Below are positions 35,860 through 41,108 of a stretch of 41,108 bases of DNA, one piece after another. The notes under the pieces are model-generated. The model saw only the letters and a list, made by a program, of their open reading frames with translations, ran no database searches and was not told the DNA's origin. The translations under genes were made by a program, and so were the position numbers. The stretch spans positions 1-41,108 of the forward strand of contig NZ_ABEA03000046.1 in assembly GCF_000171235.2 (NCBI RefSeq), given 5' to 3'. Origin of the DNA: Geminisphaera colitermitum TAV2. Lineage in GTDB: Bacteria > Verrucomicrobiota > Verrucomicrobiia > Opitutales > Opitutaceae. Positions within the stretch are counted from its first letter, which is position 1, and the number at the start of each line of letters is the position of its first letter.

Positions 35860-36003
35860 GGAGGGCGGGTCTCCTGACCCGCCGACGGCGTGAAACGCCG
35901 CCCTTCCGACCTCCCCTCCCCTTCCGGGCTCTCCCCCCCCCCCCCCGGCTTTTCGGATGGGCGCGGCTATGCCGCGTCTGGCGGGTCGGGAGACCCGCCC
36001 TCC
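35860..36003. repeat. REPIN-like element with 24-base inverted ends and a C14 core
   Basis: The ends are 24-base palindrome-containing sequences in inverted order (35860-35883 and 35980-36003), matching at 23 of 24 positions. Inside each lies a small GC palindrome (GGCG...CGCC, GCGGC...GCCGC), and a 14-C run (35933-35946) sits in the middle. It separates the convergent argA and surA-like stops and could act as a two-way terminator. Confidence 0.8.
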
Positions 36004-36016
36004 TAAGGGGATGCGC

Positions 36017-37072
36017 TCAGTAGAGCTTGATGTAGGCGCCGCGGCGGAGTTTTTCCAACCACTTCTCCTGAGACTCGCGGGCCATTTGCGCGATGAGAGT
36101 GCGTTCGATCTGGTCGCGGACTTCGTCAATCGCCGGGACGCCAGCAGCACGGTAGTCTTCGGCGTAGAGAATGAAACAGGCGTCGCCTTGCAGGATGGGG
36201 GCGGTGACTCCGCCTTTCTTGAGCGAGAAGAGGGGGGTGCTGAAATCGGGCTTGAGATCGACTTTGCGCTGCCAGCCCCAGTCGCCTCCACGGGCTTTGC
36301 GGGAGTCCTGCGTGTAGGCTTTGGCGAGGTCTTCGAATTTTTCGCCGTTGTTGAATTTGTCGATGATCTCGTTGGCGCGGACGATGAGATGGGCGTCGGC
36401 CTGGCCGTTTTCGCGGTTGAGCTGGATCATGCGCAGGTGGATGGCCTCCTCCTGATAAAACTTGGACTCGTTTTGCTTGTAGTAGGCTTCGACACGGGCG
36501 GGGCTGACGATGCTCTGGCTTTTGCGCTGCTGGCTGCGCATGTAGCCGTAAACGAGGTCTTCTTCGACTTCCTTGCGGTAGTCGCGGAGGGTGAGACCGC
36601 GGGCGCGCAGGTAGCTGAGGAATTTGGCGCGGTCGTTGTCGAATTTTTGCGCCATTTGGTCGGAGATGGCGTTGTCGATGTAGCTGGCGGGAATGTGGCG
36701 GCGTCCGTCTTTGTAGAAGTCTTTTACGATGAGGGTGCGGTCGATGAGGCTGCGAACGATGTCTTCCTGCACGGCCTGGACTTTGTCCTGGAATTCCTTG
36801 GCGTTGCGGGAGTCCCTACGGATTTGGGGGAGGATGGGGGCGAGTTCGCGGCGGATGTCGTCAACGGTGATGACGCGGTCTTCAACGATGGCGGCAATGC
36901 CGTTGGCGAAGCGCATGTCGAGGCCGTCGTCGTTGGTGCTGGCGGCGGCGGGGGTGGCGAGCGGTCCGGGGGTGAGCGGGTTTTGCGCGTGGAGGGCGGC
37001 GACGGCGAGCGCGGCAAGGACCGGGATGAGAGAAACACGGATGGTGGCGGAAAAGGAGCGGAGACCGGTCAT
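36017..37072 (-). CDS. SurA-like periplasmic peptidyl-prolyl isomerase/chaperone
   Basis: A 351-residue exported chaperone. Signal peptide about 1-28 (LIPVLAALAVAALHAQ). Next is a SurA N-terminal helical domain (about 45-185; IAAIVEDRVITVDDIRREL, LTLRDYRKEVEEDLVYGYM). Then one PpiC-type rotamase domain (about 190-290; IHLRMIQLNREN, EDLAKAYTQDSRKARGGDWGW, FSLKKGGVTAPILQG). It should help outer-membrane protein folding. It has one rotamase domain against two in E. coli SurA. Its ATG (37070-37072) overlaps the mfd TGA by four bases, so the two are translationally coupled. Confidence 0.87.
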   Translation of the reverse strand: MTGLRSFSATIRVSLIPVLAALAVAALHAQNPLTPGPLATPAAASTNDDGLDMRFANGIAAIVEDRVITVDDIRRELAPILPQIRRDSRNAKEFQDKVQAVQEDIVRSLIDRTLIVKDFYKDGRRHIPASYIDNAISDQMAQKFDNDRAKFLSYLRARGLTLRDYRKEVEEDLVYGYMRSQQRKSQSIVSPARVEAYYKQNESKFYQEEAIHLRMIQLNRENGQADAHLIVRANEIIDKFNNGEKFEDLAKAYTQDSRKARGGDWGWQRKVDLKPDFSTPLFSLKKGGVTAPILQGDACFILYAEDYRAAGVPAIDEVRDQIERTLIAQMARESQEKWLEKLRRGAYIKLY

Positions 37073-40000
37073 GTGGTGGCGGGTGAATCGGAGAGGTTTT
37101 GTAGAAACGTCAGTATTTCGCGCAAACGTAGGAGGGGCTTGGGAGCGGTCAATCGTGGAAACCGGGTGCCAAGTTGCACGAATTCGCCGGGACGTCCGGG
37201 ACCGGCGGGGGCGCGCACGCATTTGAGGATGGAACCTTGGGTTTCGATGAGGATGAGGTTTTTTTCTTCGGCGCGAATGCGGATTTCGGTGAGGAGGAGG
37301 AGGGCGCGGACGGGGTCGGAGTGCGAGGTTGGGGCGTAGTCGCCGAAGCGGTCGCGGAGGTCGGTTTCGATTTGGGTGAGCTGGGCGGGGGTTTCGGCAA
37401 GGGCGAGGCGGCGGTAAAAGTCGATGCGCAGGCGGGTCTCACCAATGTAGGCGTGGGGGAGGCGGGCTTGAATGGGTTCAACCGCGACGGAACCGGCGGC
37501 GGCGGATTCGGCGGCTTTGATGGCGGCGTAACTGGTCTGTGAACTCTGGCCTTTGGACTCTGGCTTCTGGTCTCTGGCTTCTCCGCTTTCGCCGACGTAA
37601 ACGAAATCGAGTTTCACGCTGGCGCGGTGGCGGGCGGCGGTTTTTTCGCCTTTGAGGCGGGCGACGGACTGGCGGAGGAGCTGGCAGTAGAGTTCGAAGC
37701 CGACGCCGACGATGTGGCCGCTTTGCTGGGGGCCGAGGAGGTTGCCCGCGCCGCGCAGTTCGAGGTCGCGCATGGCGATGCGGAAGCCGGCGCCGAGCTG
37801 GTTGTGGGTGCGCAGGGCGTTGAGACGTTCGCGGGCCACGTCCATGAGGCGGGTGTGGCGGTGGAGCAATAGGTAGGCGTAGGCTTGGTGCTTGAAGCGG
37901 CCTACGCGGCCGCGGAGTTGGTAGAGTTGCGAGAGGCCGAAGCGGTCCGCGCCTTCGATGATGATGGTGTTGCAGTTGGGGATATCGAGGCCGGTTTCGA
38001 TGATGGTGGTGCAGACGAGGACTTGGTAGTCGCCGGCAACGAATTCGGTCATCATGCGCTCAAGGGCGTGCTCGCTCATCTGGCCGTGGCCGGTGGCGAT
38101 TTTGACGTCGGGGAGGAGTTGGGCGAGGCGGGCGGCGACGAGGTCGATGGTCTGGACGCGGTTGTGGAGGTAAAAAACCTGGCCGCCACGGGAGAGTTCG
38201 GCGCGGATGGCGTCGGTGACGAGTTTTTCGTCGTAGGTTTTGACGATGGTTTGGATGGGGTGGCGGTTGGTGGGCGGGGTTTCGATGACGCTCATGTCGC
38301 GCGCGCCGGTCATGGCCATGTAGAGGGTGCGGGGGATGGGGGTGGCACTCATGCTGAGGACGTCCACGGTGGCGCGCATGGCTTTGAGGCGTTCTTTGTG
38401 TTGCACGCCGAAGCGTTGTTCTTCGTCGATGATGACGAGGCCGAGGTCGCGGAAGACGACGTCTTTGTTGAGGATGCGGTGGGTGCCGACGAGGATGTCA
38501 ACTTGACCGGCGGCGGTGGCGGCGAGGATGCGTGTAATTTCTCCGCGGGTACGGAAGCGGCTGACCATTTCAACGACGAGGGGGTAGCCGGCCATGCGTT
38601 CGCGGAAGGTGTTCAGGTGTTGTTGCGCGAGGACGGTGGTGGGGACGAGGAGGGCAACCTGGCGTCCGCTTTGCACGGCTTTGAAGGCGGCGCGGATCGC
38701 CACTTCGGTTTTGCCGAAGCCGACGTCGCCGCAGATGAGGCGGTCCATGGGGCGGGGGCGTTCCATGTCGGCCTTGGTTTCGGTGATGGCGCGGAGTTGG
38801 TCGGGGGTTTCGGTGAAGGGGAAGGCGGCTTCAAATTCCTGCTGCCAGTCGTTGTCGGGGTCGAAGGCGTGGCCGGGTTGGGCTTCGCGGGCGGCCTGGA
38901 TGCGCAATAGTTCGGCGGCGAGATCGATGGTGGCGTGCTCGGCGGCGCGGCGGGTTTTTTCCCAGCGGTTGGAGCCGATTTTGCCGAGTTGGGGACGGGT
39001 TTTGCTGAGGCCGACGTAGCGGCTGATGAGGTGCGATTCCTGGAGGGGGACGTGAAGGGTGACGCCTTCGTCGAACTCCAGCGTAATGACTTCGCGGATA
39101 CTGGCGTTGACGTCGATGCGGGTGAGGCCGCGGTAGATGGCGATGCCGTGCTGGAGGTGGACGACGTGGTCGCCTTCGACGAGTTCGGCGAAGTCGAGGA
39201 GTTGATCGACTTGGGCGCGGTGGACGGTTTTGCGGGCGAGCGTGGCGGAGGCGGCATGGCGGGTGCGCTGGCGGCCGAAGAGTTCGGTCTCGGTGAGGAA
39301 GACGAGGGGGGGGGGGGGGGAGGTCGAGTGGGTGGAGGGGAGGAGGAAGCCTTCGTTGGCGGTGGCGCGGACGAAATGGGGGAGGCGTTTTTTGGGGGTG
39401 CCGGCAAAGGCGAGGTGGGCGGCGAGGAGTTCGCGGGCGCGGTGTTCTTCGGCGTCTTTGGAGAGGGCGCAGATGAGGGCGTGGCCGGCGTCGCGCCAGT
39501 GGGCGAGTTGGGTGAAAAATTCGTCGCGCGCCTGTTCTTCGGCGGCGAGGCGGTCTTGCGCGAGGAGGTCGTCGGAGGGGTAACGGCGGTGGTGGCGGAG
39601 GCTTTCGAGGGGCCAGTCGGTTTGGCGGGGGGGGGAGGGCGGTCGAGGAGGGCGGAGGTTTCGTCGAGGTCGGAGATGCCGTGGAGGGCGGCGCAGCGGG
39701 AGAGGAGGGGGTTGAGGTGGGCGCGGTGTTCGTCGGAGAGGGCGGAGAGCGTGGTTTCGATGGCGGCGGGTTCGACGAGGATGAGTTGGGTGGCGGAGGG
39801 GAGGTAGGCGGCAAGGCCGGTGCGCGAGGGGTTGAGATGGAGGCGGGGGGAGGCGGCGATGGTGATTTGTTCGAGGGTGGCGTCGGAGCGTTGGGTGACG
39901 GGGTCGTAGGTGCGGATTTCCTCAATTTCATCGCCGAAGAAGTCGAGGCGGCAGGGTTGGGTGGCGGTGACGGGATACACGTCGATGATGCCGCCGCGGG

Positions 40001-40649
40001 TGGCGTAGTGGCCGGGGGCTTCGCAGACGGCTTCGCTATCGTAGTCGAGGGCGCGGAGTTGTTCGAGGAGGGTTTGGAAGCCGATGGTCTGGCCGCGCGT
40101 GAGGGTGATTTCGCGGGCGGCGTATTCTTCCAGAGCGGGGACGGACTGGAGTAGTGCCGTGGGCGTGGTGATAATGCAGAGAGGCCAGAGGCCAGAAGCC
40201 AGAGGACGGGCTTCGGCTGCGGGATGTTTTTTGCTTTCTGGTCTCTGGCTTCTGGCCTCTGGCCTCTGATTTCTGACGGCGCGGAGCGCCGACAGGACAG
40301 CGTGACGATCGGCGGAGGCGGCAAAGGCGTCGGCCATTTCACGGGTGGCGGGGGCGGATTCGGGGAAGAGGAGGGATTGGAATGCGGGATGTTTTGCCGT
40401 GGAGGAGAGCGAGAGGGTTAGGAAAAATGGGGTGTCCTCGGCGAGTTGGGCGGCGGTTTTGGCGTCGGGGGCGACGATGAGCCACACGGGCACGCCGGCG
40501 GGGGCATGACGGATGATGTGCGCGAGGACGTAGCCGCGCGCGGGGGGGCAGACGCCGGTGTGCTTGGTGCCGACGGGGAGAGTCGGTGCTGATGGCGACG
40601 GGGGCGTGGCGGACGAATCAGGGTTCGATCTCAAGGTCTTCGATGGCAA
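37069..40649 (-). CDS. mfd: Transcription-repair coupling factor Mfd, with one frameshift
   Basis: Mfd removes stalled RNA polymerase and recruits UvrA. Read across one frameshift it gives about 1193 residues, a normal size. N-terminal UvrB-like domains ([32 protein letters not shown]) run to about residue 338, where a 9-C coding-strand run (39627-39635) breaks the frame; 10 would restore it. The downstream frame encodes the polymerase-binding domain ([19 protein letters not shown]), Walker [12 protein letters not shown] and DEEQRFGV. Two heptamer elements are translated within it (37544-37585 and 40180-40277). A C15 coding-strand run at 39306-39320 keeps the frame. Confidence 0.9.
37544..37585. 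repeat. CTCTGGC heptamer array inside mfd (3' part)
   Basis: Six units in exact 7-base phase (CTCTGGC three times, with CTTTGGA, TTCTGGT, TTCTCCG), translated as a Lys/Glu/Gln-rich stretch in the C-terminal region. Same unit family as 40236-40277. Confidence 0.8.
39306..39320. repeat. G15 homopolymer inside mfd (frame open)
   Basis: Fifteen G (C on the coding strand) give prolines before [11 protein letters not shown]. The reading frame continues correctly through it. Confidence 0.85.
39627..39635. repeat. G9 homopolymer at the mfd frameshift
   Basis: Nine G (C on the coding strand). Upstream of it the N-terminal Mfd frame is open, and downstream the conserved Mfd sequence ([19 protein letters not shown]) is one frame off. 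Ten bases would join them. Confidence 0.88.
40180..40277. repeat. Inverted CTCTGGC heptamer element inside mfd (5' part)
   Basis: Perfect 25-base inverted arms (40180-40204 and 40243-40267) around a 38-base loop. The right arm is part of six in-phase heptamers (40236-40277; TTCTGGT, CTCTGGC, TTCTGGC, CTCTGGC, CTCTGAT, TTCTGAC). Translated, it adds about 32 Arg/Glu/Gln-rich residues between [10 protein letters not shown] and [11 protein letters not shown]. These are contiguous in ordinary Mfd proteins, so this is an in-frame insertion. Confidence 0.85.
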
Positions 40650-41108
40650 TCTTGACGAGCACGCCTTGCTGGAGGACGTCCACGGAGAGGACGATGCCGC
40701 TGGGATTGGCGGGGTTGTCGATGATGCCCTGGATGCCGCGCAGGGGGCCGCTCTTGATGCGGGCCCGGGCGCCTCGCTTGAGCAGGGGGTAGAGGATCAT
40801 TTCGTTGCCGGATGCGAGCAGGCGGCGCACGTCTTCAAGCTGGCGCAGGAGCAGGGCTTCGTCGTCCACTTCGATGAGGCGCACGAGGAGTTCCTGCTGG
40901 TAGCAGCGGCTTTTTTGCGCAGGGGGTATGCAAATGAAAACGTAACCGGGAAAGACGGGTTTTGCGTAAACGCGACGGCGGTTGCCGTAGCGGCGTTCGC
41001 TGGTGATGAAAAATAGCTCCCGGTTCCAGTGTTCGGCGTCCATCAGGGCGGCGAATTTTTTTTCGCAACGGGGTTTGGTGTGCGCGACGTACCAGGCGTA
41101 TTCGAGCG
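40618..41108 (-). CDS. NusG/RfaH-like transcription elongation factor, cut by the window edge
   Basis: A transcription antitermination factor of the NusG/RfaH/UpxY group; the 5' end lies beyond the window. The NGN domain starts at the edge (EYAWYVAHTKPRCEKKF) and continues with FFITSERRYGNRRRVYAKPVFPGYVF. A KOW-like C-terminal domain (GARARIKSGPLRGIQGIIDN) ends before the stop. It overlaps the mfd start by 32 bases. It is more RfaH/UpxY-like than housekeeping NusG, which usually sits next to secE/rplK. Placement before mfd links it to elongation control (inference). Confidence 0.87.
   Translation of the reverse strand, partial: LEYAWYVAHTKPRCEKKFAALMDAEHWNRELFFITSERRYGNRRRVYAKPVFPGYVFICIPPAQKSRCYQQELLVRLIEVDDEALLLRQLEDVRRLLASGNEMILYPLLKRGARARIKSGPLRGIQGIIDNPANPSGIVLSVDVLQQGVLVKIAIEDLEIEP

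Noticed and set aside
37885-38910. Plus-strand 341-codon frame antisense to mfd
   Set aside because: Glu/Asp/Gly/Val-rich shadow of the Mfd frame; no motif and no neighbour support.
39306-39320. Second frameshift in mfd at the G15 run
   Set aside because: Reading carefully across it, 15 bases keep the Mfd frame; only the G9 run at 39627 breaks it.

Overview
The window is GC-rich, densely coded DNA, most likely from a verrucomicrobium of the Opitutaceae type (inference). The clues are a PEP-CTERM exported protein beside a DG-type pseudopilin, a 51-residue basic protein of the kind shared by Verrucomicrobia and Chlamydiae, a GntR/LacI hybrid regulator heading a hemicellulose locus, and many long poly-C/poly-G tracts. 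No rRNA, tRNA, CRISPR array, phage gene or transposase gene was found.

Layout. 1-2617 (minus): SulP anion transporter and LysE-type exporter. 2850-5458 (plus): a site-2-protease-like membrane peptidase and a YifB/ComM ATPase. 5945-7705 (minus): a membrane-anchored TPR-like protein. 7924-11678 (plus): a three-gene cassette of circularly permuted ATP-grasp enzyme, alpha-E protein and transglutaminase. The ATP-grasp gene is frameshifted in a run of 15 G. 11659-14746 (minus): DedA protein, small basic protein, CutA, M32 carboxypeptidase and a possible tiny membrane peptide. 14980-16718 (plus): a hipBA toxin-antitoxin pair.

16844-27204 (plus) is a hemicellulose-use locus: AraR-like regulator with three operator-like boxes, PEP-CTERM protein, pseudopilin, GH51-like arabinofuranosidase, Gfo/Idh/MocA and zinc-type dehydrogenases, GH31 glycosidase and CE7 acetyl esterase. 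The glycosidases would remove arabinose-like and alpha-linked side groups, the esterase would remove acetyl groups, and the two dehydrogenases would process the sugars released. 27260-30652 (minus): tilS-ftsH. 30788-35848 (plus): glyA, rsmI, ppx/gppA-like, an unknown membrane-anchored protein, and argA. 36017-41108 (minus): a NusG/RfaH-type factor cut by the window edge, mfd (one frameshift in a G9 run) and a SurA-like chaperone whose start overlaps the mfd stop.

The most unusual content lies between and inside the genes. (1) At least seven loci carry short arrays with a strict or near-strict 7-base period, often as two inverted arms. Five lie inside coding frames (TPR gene, tilS, rsmI, and mfd twice) and are translated in frame. 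(2) Four intergenic elements are built from two inverted copies of a GC-rich palindrome, some with a GTAG head, like REP/REPIN elements; two of them share an identical 30-base end. (3) About sixteen C/G homopolymers of 9-19 bases occur, ten of them inside coding regions, and two of those coincide with broken frames. Together they suggest a genome shaped by small non-autonomous repeats and by homopolymer-length switching. The homopolymer frameshifts could instead be sequencing errors.
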